From positions 1 through 36,637 of the IMG/VR virus record IMGVR_UViG_3300032093_000403: a DNA stretch of 36,637 nt; one strand, 5' to 3'. Below, one piece after another: positions 22,938 through 32,211 of this stretch (positions are counted from its first letter, which is position 1; each line of letters opens with the position of its first letter). Source of the DNA: a virus. The notes beneath the pieces were generated by a model. That model did not search any database. It was not told the origin of the DNA and saw only the letters and a list, made by a program, of their open reading frames with translations. The translations under genes were made by a program, and so were the position numbers.

Positions 22938-23021
22938 ATGCCAAAATGTGGGAAAATAGTAAGCACTGAGCTGTCCGAGCCGCCAGTAGCTCACAAGCAT
23001 CTGCATAGGAGTTGCCTATGA
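22938..23021 (+). CDS. Possible leader peptide (27 aa)
   Basis: A 27-codon frame starting MPKCGKIVSTELSEPPVAHK. Its stop overlaps the ATG of the next gene (ATGA at 23018), and GGAAG lies 9 bases upstream of its start. This arrangement would couple translation of the following gene. The frame is short and could be chance; evidence is only position and overlap. Confidence 0.35.
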   Translation: MPKCGKIVSTELSEPPVAHKHLHRSCL

Positions 23022-23467
23022 CTGGTATTGATTGGCTCAAAGAGAACCTGCAAAGGGTTTTCCTGCTGCCTGCGCCAGCCGTAGAGTGGCTTCTTATGGT
23101 CTACGATTCCCTTCAAGTGTTTGATGATGTTGCCGACAGTGATCCAGTAGATCGCAAAGACCTCAATGCAACCATTTGGAATACGCTAGTGGGTATGCAT
23201 CAAAACTTGTTTTTTACTGCCAACAGCCACCATTTAGTGCCTCTATTGGCATGCATGATATTAAAATGGCAAGCATCAGATACAGCAGAGCGTTCAGGCC
23301 AGGCAAATGTGATGTCGTTTATTTGGCGAGCTGGTTACTATGACTTGGTTCTAATGGCTGTTTTACTTACTCACGGACCAGGGTTTGCCACAAAGAATGC
23401 TCACTTGGTCATGGAGTTGTACGGCGAAACATTTGAAGATTACATGAAGGAGTTTGGCAATGCCTGA
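23018..23467 (+). CDS. Helical protein of unknown function (149 aa)
   Basis: A 149-residue mainly helical protein starting MTGIDWLKENLQRVFLLPAP. It has hydrophobic helices (AVEWLLMVYDSLQVF, HLVPLLACMILKW, YDLVLMAVLLTHGPG). AGGAG ends six bases before the ATG at 23018, which is preferred over a TTG at 23012. The stop overlaps the start of the gp7-like gene, so it belongs to the ejection-protein unit. It may assist the ejection proteins or be one of them; no family is recognised. Confidence 0.65.
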   Translation: MTGIDWLKENLQRVFLLPAPAVEWLLMVYDSLQVFDDVADSDPVDRKDLNATIWNTLVGMHQNLFFTANSHHLVPLLACMILKWQASDTAERSGQANVMSFIWRAGYYDLVLMAVLLTHGPGFATKNAHLVMELYGETFEDYMKEFGNA

Positions 23468-24110
23468 TCCAATGACAGCTTTAGTAGTTGGGGGGAGTCA
23501 ACTTGTCGGCGGCATAATGCAGGCTGGAGCAGCCGAAGATGCGGCTCAAATCCAAGCAGGCACTGCTCAATTAGGCATTGAGGAAACACGTAGGCAGTTT
23601 GATGCTCTGCAAGAACTACTTAAACCTTACACAAAAGCAGGTTTGCCTGCTCTTAAAGCGCAGCAAGCATTGCTTGGTCTGCAAGGACCAGAGGCCGAAC
23701 GTGCAGCCATTGAGCGGATTCGAGGTGGAGAGACATTTCAAGCTCTGGCAAGACAAGGCGAAGAAGCTCTGTTGCAACGAGCATCGGCTACTGGTGGCTT
23801 GCGAGGCGGAAATATTCAGGCTGCTCTTGGTCAATTTCGACCGCAACTATTATCTAGCTTAATTGAGCAGCAATATGGCCGCTTGGGTGGGATGACTTCT
23901 TTAGGTCAGCAATCTGCTGCCGGTGTTGGTGCTGCTGGCATGGAGACAGGCGCAAATGTGGCAAATCTATTAGGCCAGCAGGGTGCTGCTTTAGCGGGTG
24001 GTGAACTTGCTCAAGGAAGGGCTTATAGTGGCCTCTTAAATCTTCCGTCTCAAATTCTTGGCTTTCAGTACGGAGCAGGCGGCAAAGCAGGCCTAGGCTT
24101 TGGGTTCTAA
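23460..24110 (+). CDS. DNA ejection protein (P22 gp7-like)
   Basis: A 216-residue protein, against 229 for P22 gp7. Glycine/alanine-rich with amphipathic helices: an N-terminal glycine zipper (ALVVGGSQLVGGIMQAGAAE), IEETRRQFDALQELLKPYTKAG, then ASATGGLRGGNIQAALGQF and a glycine-rich tail (YGAGGKAGLGFGF). These are the features of the gp7 family, which is injected to build a channel across the host envelope. ATG 23460 has AAGGAG seven bases upstream. First of three consecutive ejection genes, as gp7-gp20-gp16 are in P22. Confidence 0.8.
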   Translation: MPDPMTALVVGGSQLVGGIMQAGAAEDAAQIQAGTAQLGIEETRRQFDALQELLKPYTKAGLPALKAQQALLGLQGPEAERAAIERIRGGETFQALARQGEEALLQRASATGGLRGGNIQAALGQFRPQLLSSLIEQQYGRLGGMTSLGQQSAAGVGAAGMETGANVANLLGQQGAALAGGELAQGRAYSGLLNLPSQILGFQYGAGGKAGLGFGF

Positions 24111-24122
24111 AAGGAAAAAAAC

Positions 24123-25859
24123 ATGGCAGGCATTAATCCATTTCAAGGCCCAATAAATTACTCAGTTGATGTGCAAAGCCCATTTGAGGCTGCACTTGCT
24201 GGTATGAAAATGGGCGCAGGCATTGCAGAAGTGCAAGCAGCGCAACAAAAACGTGAGCTTGAGCGTAAGGCATTAGAACAAGCTCAAGCAGCACAAGTTG
24301 AATTAAAAAATTTATTTCAAAATAAAAATGCAACAGCAGCTGACTTTGCACGTGCTTCAGCTTTTTTACCAAAAGATCAGGCTGAAAGTGTGCGCAAATC
24401 TTTTGAAATGCTTACAACTGAAAAGCAACAAAACTCGTTGAAAAATGCTGCTCAGGTTTATTCTGCTTTAAAGTCAAATCAACCTAATATTGCAAAAGAT
24501 TTATTGAGACAACAGGCAAATGCAGAAAAAAATGCTGGTCGAGAACAAGATGCAAAGGCAACTGAAAAATATTTGGAATTGATTGAACTTGATCCAACCG
24601 GCGCACAAACTATCATTGGTCTAATGACTGCTGGTTTGCCTGGGGGAAAAGAGCTTCTTGAAAATGTTGATAAAACATTATCTACTGGTCGTGCAGAAGC
24701 GCTTGCGCCAAGTGAATTAAAGAAAAAAATTGCTGATGCAGAAGCAGCTGTATCTGACGCTAAGATTAAATTAGAAGAATCAAAAACCGCAGAAGAAAAA
24801 CAACTTGCCGCAGTTGAATTAGCTAAAGCACAAGCAAGAAAAGCAAAACTAGAAGCAGACGTTGCTGAAAGAACAGAAGACACAACAGTAATAAAACTTG
24901 TTGCTGAGGCGGATAGAGCTGTTGCTGATGCGAATAAAGCTGTCGCTGAAGCCGAAATTTCGCAAGCTAATGCCAAAAATGCAGAACAAAGATCTGAGGC
25001 TGAGCTTAAATTGGCTCAAGCAAAAGCAGAAAAAGAAAAAGCAGATGCAGAAAAAGCAAAAGTAGACGCTGAAGTTGCTAAAGAAACCAAAGCAGACATT
25101 ATCAGTGGTAAAAAAGCAGAAGCAATCATTAAACAAGCCGAGGCCAAGTTTGCGCCAGATAAATTTGGTGCAGAGCTAGGTCTTACAAGAGCACAGATTG
25201 ATGCATCAAAGGCTGCACGTCGTGCATCAGATGCTGCCGCAGCCAAATCTGGTGCAGATGCTGCTCGTGCTCGTGCTGAAGCAGATCAAATTGCAAAAGG
25301 AGTTATTCCTGCGGATAAACGAACAGAGGCCGAGTTTAAGTTGCGCAAGGAATTTACAGATCAAACTAAAGTTTTTCAAGATATCAAATCATCTTATGGC
25401 AGAGTTAAAGTATCTGAAGACACTGCGGTTGGTGACTTGTCATTAATCTTTGGTTTTATGAAGATGCTTGATCCAGGCTCTGTTGTTCGTGAGGGTGAAT
25501 TTGCTACTGCGCAAAACGCAGCAGGTGTGCCTGAGCGAGTCGCAAACTTGTATAACCGTGTTATTAGCGGGGAGCGTTTATCTAAAAGCCAGCGCGACTC
25601 ATTTAAAGGTCAAGCAGAAAAACTTTATAAATCTGCCTCAGAACAAGAAAAAGTTGTCCGTGATGGTATCGGAAGGATTGCAGGTGGTTACGGCTTAAAC
25701 ACAAAAAACATTTTTTACACTGACAAAGAAGTGCCTCCAAGTGGCCCAGAACCAAAACCAGCTGATAAAGTTACTGTTGGGGGGAAAACTTACGCTCGTC
25801 CAGCAACCATGACTGACGCACAGTGGAATGCTTACAAAAGATCGGTAGGTGTGCAATGA
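24123..25859 (+). CDS. Coiled-coil ejection protein (P22 gp20 position)
   Basis: A 578-residue protein with an extremely Ala/Glu/Lys-rich coiled-coil stretch, roughly residues 195-390. A globular segment around 430-530 (MKMLDPGSVVREGEFATAQN, then RVANLYNRVISGERLSKSQR) is a conserved pattern in phage internal and ejection proteins. The C-terminus has a short VGGKTYARPATMTDAQWNAY tail. P22 gp20 is 471 residues and also helical. The gene is AT-richer than the neighbouring gp16-like gene. It is expected to be packaged in the head and injected. Confidence 0.72.
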   Translation: MAGINPFQGPINYSVDVQSPFEAALAGMKMGAGIAEVQAAQQKRELERKALEQAQAAQVELKNLFQNKNATAADFARASAFLPKDQAESVRKSFEMLTTEKQQNSLKNAAQVYSALKSNQPNIAKDLLRQQANAEKNAGREQDAKATEKYLELIELDPTGAQTIIGLMTAGLPGGKELLENVDKTLSTGRAEALAPSELKKKIADAEAAVSDAKIKLEESKTAEEKQLAAVELAKAQARKAKLEADVAERTEDTTVIKLVAEADRAVADANKAVAEAEISQANAKNAEQRSEAELKLAQAKAEKEKADAEKAKVDAEVAKETKADIISGKKAEAIIKQAEAKFAPDKFGAELGLTRAQIDASKAARRASDAAAAKSGADAARARAEADQIAKGVIPADKRTEAEFKLRKEFTDQTKVFQDIKSSYGRVKVSEDTAVGDLSLIFGFMKMLDPGSVVREGEFATAQNAAGVPERVANLYNRVISGERLSKSQRDSFKGQAEKLYKSASEQEKVVRDGIGRIAGGYGLNTKNIFYTDKEVPPSGPEPKPADKVTVGGKTYARPATMTDAQWNAYKRSVGVQ

Positions 25860-28189
25860 GTCCAGAAGAATGGCTGGCATCACAGGCTAATCAAACAGAG
25901 GAGCGATCACTTCCAGAGGTGGTGGTCACCGCAGAGCCAGAGACTGAAGTTGATCCAATGTCTCCTGAGCAGTTTCTTGCTTCACAGCCAAAACCAATGG
26001 GGTTTTTTGAAGGTATAGCAGAGTCGGTTACAGGCCGAGCACGAGCCACGCCTGAGACTCAAGCATTGCCTGAGTGGACCAGCATGCCAGAGCTTAATCA
26101 AATGAGCATGGCATCGTTTAAGTCGGCACTAGGTAGTTTGCTGTCTAATCCGCAAGAGACGGTTCAGATTCTTCAGGCTAACTTCCCTGGCATGCAAGTT
26201 CGTCAAGATGCCAAAGGCAACTTTATCCTGCGCTCATCTGTCGATCAAAAAGAATACGTTATCCCGCCTGGCTTTACAATGGGCGACATTCCACGCGCAC
26301 TGGGTGGGTTTTTGGCTTTCACCCCAGCAGGCCGAGCCACCACAATCCCTGGTGCAATCGTGGCAGGTGGTGCAACTCAGGCAGCTATTGAAACAAGCCA
26401 AGCAGCAACAGGCGGTGAATTTTCTCCCACCGAGACTGGCATAGCCGCAGCTTTGGGACCAGCAGGACAAATAGTACAGCGAGTCGCATCCCCAATAGCA
26501 CAAGCCTTCAGACCAAGGCCTGCGACCGCCCCAGCAGCCGCCCCAGGCGCTTTTGAAGCGCCAATGCCTGTCAGTCCTGCCCCGTCCGTGGTAAGAGCCG
26601 CTGACGAGGCTGTGGTGCCACCCGCTGCGCCTGTTGCTGCGGCTGCACAAGCCACTGAGGAAGAAGTCGGCAATCTGGTCAAGAAGGCATCCGGCACTGG
26701 GATGGGGTCAGCCGCTGCTCGTGACAAGCTAGCAGATCTTGCCCAAGTTAATGTAGCAGCCAAAGACGCAGCCGACCGGCTTGGCATCCAGCTTCCTGCC
26801 GATGTTTTTAGCGACAATCCACAAGTTCGATCAGCTGCTGGCCTGACCCGTTCTGTAGCTGGTGGCGAGGCTGAAGCCGCATGGCGCAATACAGTTACCC
26901 AGGCTGTGGACAAGGCCGACGATGTAATCAAGCAGTTTGATGCTACCTTTGTTGAAGGTACGGTTGCGCCTGGGGTTGTCTCCCAGAGAATCAAGGATTC
27001 GCTGACCAACACACGCAAAGAACTGAATGCACAGGCCAGCAAGGTTTACGATGCAGTTGATGAGGTGGTCCCAAAGACATCAATCGTTGAATTTCCAAAA
27101 CTCAAAGAAACACTTGATGCTGTAAGGGCAGAGGTTGGCGATGCAGGTATGTCTTCAGCCGAGCGGAATTTGGCCAAGATGATCGAGGAAGGCAACATCA
27201 CGTATGGCCGATTAAAGCGGGAAAAAACGCTCATTGGCAAAGCATTGAGCAAAATGGAATCACCCTACGGCAGCATGGCCGAGGCAGATCTCAAGCGTTT
27301 GTATGCTGCATTGGCTGACGATCAACTGACGAACGTTGGCAACATTGGTGGCGAAGAACTGCGCCAGCAGCTTCGGGCAGCTAATCTGCTGTATGCCAAA
27401 GAGCGTGCCTTAGGAAACCGCATCGTCAATGCCTTTGGTCAGGACATTGAAGGCAGCGTGGCCAACAAGATGCGCACAGCCATTACCAGTGCAGCTAAGG
27501 GTGACGCTGGCGAGTTTAACCGCCTGCTCAAGACCGTCCCAGAAGACCTGCGCAAAGAGACGCTGGCCACCGCATTGGCATCCGTCACGCGCTCGGCTAG
27601 AGGCGCTGAGAAGGGTGGGTTTGGTTTCTCAGAGTTTGCCGACATCTATCCCAAGCTGCGTGCTAACCCACCAGTCTACAAAACCATTGTTGATACATTG
27701 GGTAAAGACTCGGCAGATGTGTTGCGCGACCTTTTTGAGGTTTCCAAGCGAGTTACTGAAGCCAGAGCTAATGTACTGACCACCGGCAAGGCAAACCAAG
27801 CACTGCTGCAAGGCATGCAGGCCGAAAGCCTGATCGGTAAGGTTATGGAGAGCACGCTGGCAAAAGGTGTTGTGACTGGTGCTGCCGCAATGGGTGGTCC
27901 TGTTGCAGCAGCTGCCACCTCGGTTGTTACCAGTTCCTTGACTCAAGGAAATAAGGATTCGCTTAAAGCCGCAGGAAAGCTCTTTGCCAGCGAAGAATTC
28001 CAAAAACTTGCCATTGATGCCGCAACCAAAGGTACACCAAGCTCGGCTAGTATTCGTCGTACAGCCATGTCACAATCATTTCAGAAATTTGCCGATGCTG
28101 CAAAAATACCAAAATCGCTAGATGCGAGGATTCAATGGTTGCAGACAGCAGTCCAAGCACAGCGCCAATTTGACCAGGAGAACCAGTAA
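25856..28189 (+). CDS. Large ejection protein (P22 gp16 position)
   Basis: A 777-residue protein (P22 gp16: 609). The N-terminus repeats the MSPEEWLAS / MSPEQFLAS motif (residues 1-9 and about 36-45). A hydrophobic Gly/Ala segment follows (residues 140-190, RALGGFLAFTPAG), then a Pro/Ala linker (220-265), a long helical body, and a C-terminal hydrophobic segment VVTGAAAMGGPVAAAATSVV (about residues 675-695). Start ATG 25856 overlaps the previous stop (ATGA). Likely injected into the periplasm or membrane. Family similarity beyond position is weak. Confidence 0.68.
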   Translation: MSPEEWLASQANQTEERSLPEVVVTAEPETEVDPMSPEQFLASQPKPMGFFEGIAESVTGRARATPETQALPEWTSMPELNQMSMASFKSALGSLLSNPQETVQILQANFPGMQVRQDAKGNFILRSSVDQKEYVIPPGFTMGDIPRALGGFLAFTPAGRATTIPGAIVAGGATQAAIETSQAATGGEFSPTETGIAAALGPAGQIVQRVASPIAQAFRPRPATAPAAAPGAFEAPMPVSPAPSVVRAADEAVVPPAAPVAAAAQATEEEVGNLVKKASGTGMGSAAARDKLADLAQVNVAAKDAADRLGIQLPADVFSDNPQVRSAAGLTRSVAGGEAEAAWRNTVTQAVDKADDVIKQFDATFVEGTVAPGVVSQRIKDSLTNTRKELNAQASKVYDAVDEVVPKTSIVEFPKLKETLDAVRAEVGDAGMSSAERNLAKMIEEGNITYGRLKREKTLIGKALSKMESPYGSMAEADLKRLYAALADDQLTNVGNIGGEELRQQLRAANLLYAKERALGNRIVNAFGQDIEGSVANKMRTAITSAAKGDAGEFNRLLKTVPEDLRKETLATALASVTRSARGAEKGGFGFSEFADIYPKLRANPPVYKTIVDTLGKDSADVLRDLFEVSKRVTEARANVLTTGKANQALLQGMQAESLIGKVMESTLAKGVVTGAAAMGGPVAAAATSVVTSSLTQGNKDSLKAAGKLFASEEFQKLAIDAATKGTPSSASIRRTAMSQSFQKFADAAKIPKSLDARIQWLQTAVQAQRQFDQENQ

Positions 28190-30306
28190 TGTCTGCACTC
28201 TCAATTCAAGTACCGTTTCCAGTCTTCCAAGACCGTGATGGACAGCCGTTAGACAATGGGTATATCTGGCTTGGAGTATCTAATCTTAATCCGCAGACAA
28301 ATCCGGTTATAGCCTATTTTGACGAGGCTTTGACCATTGTTGCACCGCAGCCTTTGCGCACTATTAATGGCTACGTTTCTCGCTCAGGAACACCAGCTCA
28401 GGTCTATGTTGATGCTGTAAATTTCAGCATATTGGTGCAAGATAGCAATGGAACGATGATATACAATTTTCCAGAAGGAACTGGAATTGATCCAAATGCC
28501 TCTGGTGTGGCATTTACTGGCTTTAAAGGTCAAATCGGTTTTGTTTCAGACTTAGCTGATGATGATGGTTCGGATTGGATTGGTTTTGAGCAAAGCGGAG
28601 CTAACGCAGTTGCAAGATCAGCACAAGACAAAATGCGCGACATTATTAGCGTGCGAGATTTTGGAGCTGACCCTACGGGTGTAACAGATAGTTCTGCGGC
28701 AATTACATCAGCGATTAATGCAGCGATTGCAGTTGCACCCGCAACCGTTAATTTTGGCGGCGGCACTTACCGCTGCGATTCTGTTTTGGGGCCGTTTAAT
28801 TGCAGTGACATTACCTTAGATTTAAATTCAGCAATTTTAAATTTTGCCAATGTAACTGGCGTAACTGTTTCTTTGATCCAGTTTGCAGGAACAATCGCAA
28901 GTGCAGTAACTTTAGCATCCAACGCCGTATCAGGAACAAAAGCAATTTCATGCACCAGTTCATCATTTGCTGTTGGTGACATGGTGTTGATTAGATCAAA
29001 TACCATTTGGGATTCCGCAAGAACAAGCACAAGAATTGGTGAGCTTAATTTTGTAGAAACCATCCCAACGGGATCGTCTTTAACAACCACTCTTGAATTG
29101 CAAAGCGCCTACACAACGGCTGCTAGCGCAGCAATTCAGAAAATTACGCCAGTTAAAAGAATCACGATTAAGAATGGGACTATTTTAGGGCCAGTAGCAA
29201 ATGACGAATTGATTGGTATTCGTATTTTGTACGGCGATACATGTTTGATTGAAAACATAAAAAGTTACGACGTAGATCAAAAACACGTTCGTTTAGATCA
29301 ATGTGTTTATACGAAAGTTACAAATTGCCATTTTCAAGAATCAAATAATGATTCTCAAGCATATGGAATTTCTTTCGCCGATGCAACGCAAGATTGTTCT
29401 GCTGTAAACAATACGTTTGTAGATGTTCGCCATTCATTAAGCACAAATAATGCGGTCAACTCGTCTTATGGAATAACTAGACGCATTTTGTTTATGGGAA
29501 ACAATGTGTCAGATTCAGCCAAAGCAACTAACATTGGCCAAACTGGCGGCGACGCGATTGATACTCATGCGGGTTCAGATCAAATATCAATTATTAATAA
29601 TATCGTAAACTCTGCATCAAACCACGGCATAAATGTTGAAGGGCGAAGCGCAGTAATTAGCGGAAATCAAATATTCAATACTGAGGGTACAGGTATCAAT
29701 TGCAGACCTAGCGCAGACAGTGCTTCGGCTTTTATTGTTACCGAAAATTATTTATTAAATATTGAAAGTTATGGTATTCGTGTAAGTTTATTTGTTACAG
29801 ATATGGCTAATTGTGTTGTTGCAAACAATCGCGTTATATCAAAACTTGCGCCAATTGGTTTAAGTAGAGACAGTACGCAAATATTTAACAGAGTGTCCGT
29901 AACTGGCAATATTGCACAAATATCTAGTTCTGGGACATCGTTGTACGGTATTGAAATTACTGCGGCAAGAGCGTCGGTAACCGGAAACACTGTTGTGGCC
30001 AATAACGTTGGCATTGTTTTGGAAGTATCTAGCAATAGTATTATTTCTGGTAATTCTGTTGAGTTAATAGGTGATGGGTCTTTGAGTGCTAATGGACAAG
30101 GCATTAGATTAGCTGGGATTACTGAGTATTCAAACGTAACTGCAAATACTTGTCTTGATTCCAGCTCAGGTATTACAACTACGGGCATCTCGTTTGCTTC
30201 TGGCAACGCTGTAACAAATTCCGCAGCAGTTGCAAACGTAACCCAAGGCTTCAACACAAGCGTAACTGCTGCGGGGACAAACAATGTTTCTGCAAATAAC
30301 ATTTAA
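28189..30306 (+). CDS. Tailspike with P22-type head-binding domain and beta-helix
   Basis: A 705-residue protein. Residues 1-105 match the P22 tailspike head-binding domain: PFPVFQDRDGQPLDNGYIWL, FDEALTIVAPQPLRTINGYV, GTPAQVYVDAVNFSILVQD. After a linker, VRDFGADPTGVTDSSAAI at 155-172 begins a pectate-lyase-type right-handed parallel beta-helix continuing to the C-terminus with many NxVxxNxx turns. P22 tailspike is 667 residues and cleaves O-antigen; the polysaccharide target here cannot be told. The C-terminal trimerisation domain of P22 is not obvious. AGGAG is 8 bases upstream of the ATG. Confidence 0.9.
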   Translation: MSALSIQVPFPVFQDRDGQPLDNGYIWLGVSNLNPQTNPVIAYFDEALTIVAPQPLRTINGYVSRSGTPAQVYVDAVNFSILVQDSNGTMIYNFPEGTGIDPNASGVAFTGFKGQIGFVSDLADDDGSDWIGFEQSGANAVARSAQDKMRDIISVRDFGADPTGVTDSSAAITSAINAAIAVAPATVNFGGGTYRCDSVLGPFNCSDITLDLNSAILNFANVTGVTVSLIQFAGTIASAVTLASNAVSGTKAISCTSSSFAVGDMVLIRSNTIWDSARTSTRIGELNFVETIPTGSSLTTTLELQSAYTTAASAAIQKITPVKRITIKNGTILGPVANDELIGIRILYGDTCLIENIKSYDVDQKHVRLDQCVYTKVTNCHFQESNNDSQAYGISFADATQDCSAVNNTFVDVRHSLSTNNAVNSSYGITRRILFMGNNVSDSAKATNIGQTGGDAIDTHAGSDQISIINNIVNSASNHGINVEGRSAVISGNQIFNTEGTGINCRPSADSASAFIVTENYLLNIESYGIRVSLFVTDMANCVVANNRVISKLAPIGLSRDSTQIFNRVSVTGNIAQISSSGTSLYGIEITAARASVTGNTVVANNVGIVLEVSSNSIISGNSVELIGDGSLSANGQGIRLAGITEYSNVTANTCLDSSSGITTTGISFASGNAVTNSAAVANVTQGFNTSVTAAGTNNVSANNI

Positions 30307-30454
30307 AGATTTATGATGAAATGGCCTGCCGATTTCCCAAATAAACATGACAAAATTCCTGAGCAATATAAATATGGGAAATGATGAAATGGATTTTGGA
30401 AACAAAGAAATTGACCCCGTAAAATATGGCGTTTTATAGTAAAAATTTTAAAAC
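30307..30454 (+). other. Intergenic stretch between tailspike and lysis genes
   Basis: AT-rich, without a convincing gene. It holds a 12-base direct repeat (ATGATGAAATGG at 30313 and 30381) and three very short frames: 30313-30384 (23 codons), 30381-30422 (13 codons) and 30374-30439 (21 codons, ending NKEIDPVKYGVL). The last resembles the opening of holin-like proteins in other phages that continue after '...PVKYGVL', so it may be a remnant. A promoter lies at 30411-30440. Confidence 0.35.
30411..30440 (+). promoter_or_regulatory. Sigma-70-like promoter before the lysis cassette
   Basis: TTGACC (30411-30416), 18-base spacer, TATAGT (30435-30440): each hexamer is one base from consensus. Transcription would start near 30447, only about 8 bases before the ATG of the first membrane protein gene, which has no Shine-Dalgarno. 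Confidence 0.5.
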
Positions 30455-30676
30455 ATGGACACTCAGATACTTTTTAATATTGCTGTCGCCATTGCCGGAT
30501 TTTTCGGAGGATGGATATTGAACAACATCCACAAGTCGCTTGACCGGCTCGATACGGACGTTCGCGCCATGCCGCACAACTACGTTAGCCGCGAAGATTA
30601 CAAAGATGACATCCGCGATGTGCGCGAGATGCTGACTAAGATTTTTGACAAGCTCGACAACAAGCAAGACAAATGA
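30455..30676 (+). CDS. Small one-TM membrane protein of the lysis cassette
   Basis: A 73-residue protein. One membrane segment (ILFNIAVAIAGFFGGWIL, residues 5-22) is followed by a charged helical tail (RLDTDVRAMPHNYVSREDYK...). This layout is typical of small holin-associated phage proteins. No Shine-Dalgarno is visible (AAAATTTTAAAAC before the ATG), which fits a near-leaderless transcript from the promoter at 30411. Its stop overlaps the next start (ATGA). Confidence 0.65.
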   Translation: MDTQILFNIAVAIAGFFGGWILNNIHKSLDRLDTDVRAMPHNYVSREDYKDDIRDVREMLTKIFDKLDNKQDK

Positions 30677-31290
30677 TCGATCCGGTGACTATTGGCCTGG
30701 CTATAGCAGGTGTCAAGGCCGTTGTTACTGGTGTCAAGGAAGCAGCAGCATTAGCCCGTGAGGCATTTGACGAGATTAACGGCGCTGTTGAGTCAGGGAA
30801 AACGCTGGCCGACTCCATGTCTGGGGTCACCAAGTTTTTTTCTGCCGCAGGCAAATACGAGACCAAACGCACTCAACTAGAGGAAGCAAAGGTTGCGCAA
30901 GAAGCCGCTGTTGCGCAAGGTCAGCTGGTGCCAGATTATGTGTCGGATGCCGAATACGTCATGGAGCTGATGATTATTGATCGTCAGATAAAGCAATACT
31001 ATGCCGACATCAAGCACATCTTTACGTATCATTTTCAAGAAGCTGGCATGTGGGACGAGTTTTGGTCTCGGATGGACAAGCTGCGTTCTGAGCGGGAAGC
31101 AAAAGCAGAATCGCTGCGTCGCGTAGAGATGGAGAAGCGGCTGCATGAGAAAGCCGAAGCAATGAAGAAGCGCCGCGCTAAACAACAACTGATTGATACT
31201 GTTGAAATGGTGGGGGCAGGGATTGTGATTGTGGGTATCGTCTTCGTTTTCTTCTGGACAATGTGGTGGATGTTCCAACAAGGAGAGTGA
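30673..31290 (+). CDS. Membrane protein with coiled-coil, lysis cassette
   Basis: A 205-residue protein. The N-terminus is weakly hydrophobic (PVTIGLAIAGVKAVVTGVKE). The long middle is helical and charged (LRSEREAKAESLRRVEMEKR). A strong C-terminal membrane segment is present at about 178-200 (GAGIVIVGIVFVFFWTMWWM). A single C-terminal anchor with a coiled-coil could suit a spanin-like or holin-regulating role, but neither is established. Translation is coupled to the 73-aa gene (ATGA). Confidence 0.6.
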   Translation: MIDPVTIGLAIAGVKAVVTGVKEAAALAREAFDEINGAVESGKTLADSMSGVTKFFSAAGKYETKRTQLEEAKVAQEAAVAQGQLVPDYVSDAEYVMELMIIDRQIKQYYADIKHIFTYHFQEAGMWDEFWSRMDKLRSEREAKAESLRRVEMEKRLHEKAEAMKKRRAKQQLIDTVEMVGAGIVIVGIVFVFFWTMWWMFQQGE

Positions 31291-31291
31291 C

Positions 31292-31702
31292 ATGCTAGGA
31301 CTGGACGCGCTGCTAGGTATTGGCGGCAAATTGATCGACAAACTGATCCCCGACCCAGAGCAGAAAGCCAAGGCGCAACTGGAGTTGGCCAAAATGGCGC
31401 AGGATGGTGAGCTTGCCAAGATGGCAAACGATACTAAACTGTATGAAACAGAACAGGACAACCTGACTGACCGTTTAAAAGCCGACATGGGCAGCGATAG
31501 CTGGTTGTCCAAAAACATCAGGCCGCTGACGCTGGTATATATCTTGGTGGCCTACATGGCGCTGGCGATCCTTGACGCTTCGGCGCTGGACATTGCAGAT
31601 TCTTTCGTTGAACTGCTGGGGCAGTGGGGGATGCTGGTGATGTCGTTTTACTTTGGCGGCAGGACGCTTGAGAAGATCATTGATATACGGGCAAAGAAAT
31701 GA
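31292..31702 (+). CDS. Holin (GTA_holin_3TM-like)
   Basis: A 136-residue protein. Residues 20-60 (LIPDPEQKAKAQLELAKMAQ) are helical and charged; residues 69-75 carry SWLSKNI; membrane segments follow at about 77-95 (LTLVYILVAYMALAILDA) and 105-125 (LLGQWGMLVMSFYFGGRTLE). The 'IPDPEQKAKAQLE...SWLSKNIRPLT' pattern is characteristic of the 3TM holin family of phages and gene transfer agents. ATG 31292 has AAGGAG upstream. It would permit endolysin access to the cell wall. Overlaps the endolysin start. Confidence 0.85.
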   Translation: MLGLDALLGIGGKLIDKLIPDPEQKAKAQLELAKMAQDGELAKMANDTKLYETEQDNLTDRLKADMGSDSWLSKNIRPLTLVYILVAYMALAILDASALDIADSFVELLGQWGMLVMSFYFGGRTLEKIIDIRAKK

Positions 31703-32211
31703 AAGAGAACTTTGACGAAGCCTTGAAAGCCATTTTGAAGCACGAGGGTGGCTTTGTAAACCATCCTAAAGACCCTGGCGGCATGACTAACCTCGGCGTG
31801 ACCAAGAAAGTGTGGGAAGCATGGATAGGCAAAGCTGTTGGCGAAAAAGAGATGCGCGCATTGACCCAGGATACAGTGGCACCGATGTACCGCAAGAAGT
31901 ATTGGGATGCGGTCAAGGGAGACGAGCTGCCAGCGGGTCTGGACTACTTGATGTTCGACTTTGCGATCAATGCGGGACCGAACAGGGCGATCAAGACCAT
32001 GCAGAAAGCCCTTGGAACCAATCCTGACGGTGCTATTGGCGCAAAGACGCTGCAAGCGCTCAAAACCGCTGACCCAACGGATCTAATCTCTAAGTTCAGC
32101 ATGGAGAAAGAGTTGTTCTACAAGGCGCTGCCAACGTTCGCCACTTTCGGCAAAGGCTGGCTGCGTCGGGTTGATGAAACCAAGTCACATGCGGTGACGC
32201 TTCTGGCGTAA
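31699..32211 (+). CDS. Endolysin, GH108 family N-acetylmuramidase
   Basis: A 170-residue muralytic enzyme. The N-terminal catalytic motif LKHEGGFVNHPKDPGG (residues 13-28, catalytic E16) and TNLGVTKKVWEAW are typical of glycoside hydrolase family 108. The C-terminal part (INAGPNRAIKTMQKALG then DGAIGAKTLQAL) is the PG_binding_3 peptidoglycan-binding region. There is no signal peptide, so release depends on the holin. ATGA overlap with the holin. The 3' end overlaps a convergent minus-strand gene by 27 bases. Confidence 0.92.
   Translation: MKENFDEALKAILKHEGGFVNHPKDPGGMTNLGVTKKVWEAWIGKAVGEKEMRALTQDTVAPMYRKKYWDAVKGDELPAGLDYLMFDFAINAGPNRAIKTMQKALGTNPDGAIGAKTLQALKTADPTDLISKFSMEKELFYKALPTFATFGKGWLRRVDETKSHAVTLLA

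Noticed and set aside
23018-23467. Prenyl-synthase-like DDxxD motif (DDVADSD)
   Set aside because: A single short acidic run in a 149-aa protein is not enough; the remaining motifs and length of that enzyme family are absent.
24479-24976. Minus-strand Ser/Ala-rich frame (165 codons)
   Set aside because: It is the reverse image of the Ala/Glu/Lys coiled coil of the gp20-position gene; such repeats keep the opposite strand free of stops.
26377-27042. Minus-strand Ala-rich frame (221 codons)
   Set aside because: Antisense to the gp16-position gene, no Shine-Dalgarno, low-complexity translation.
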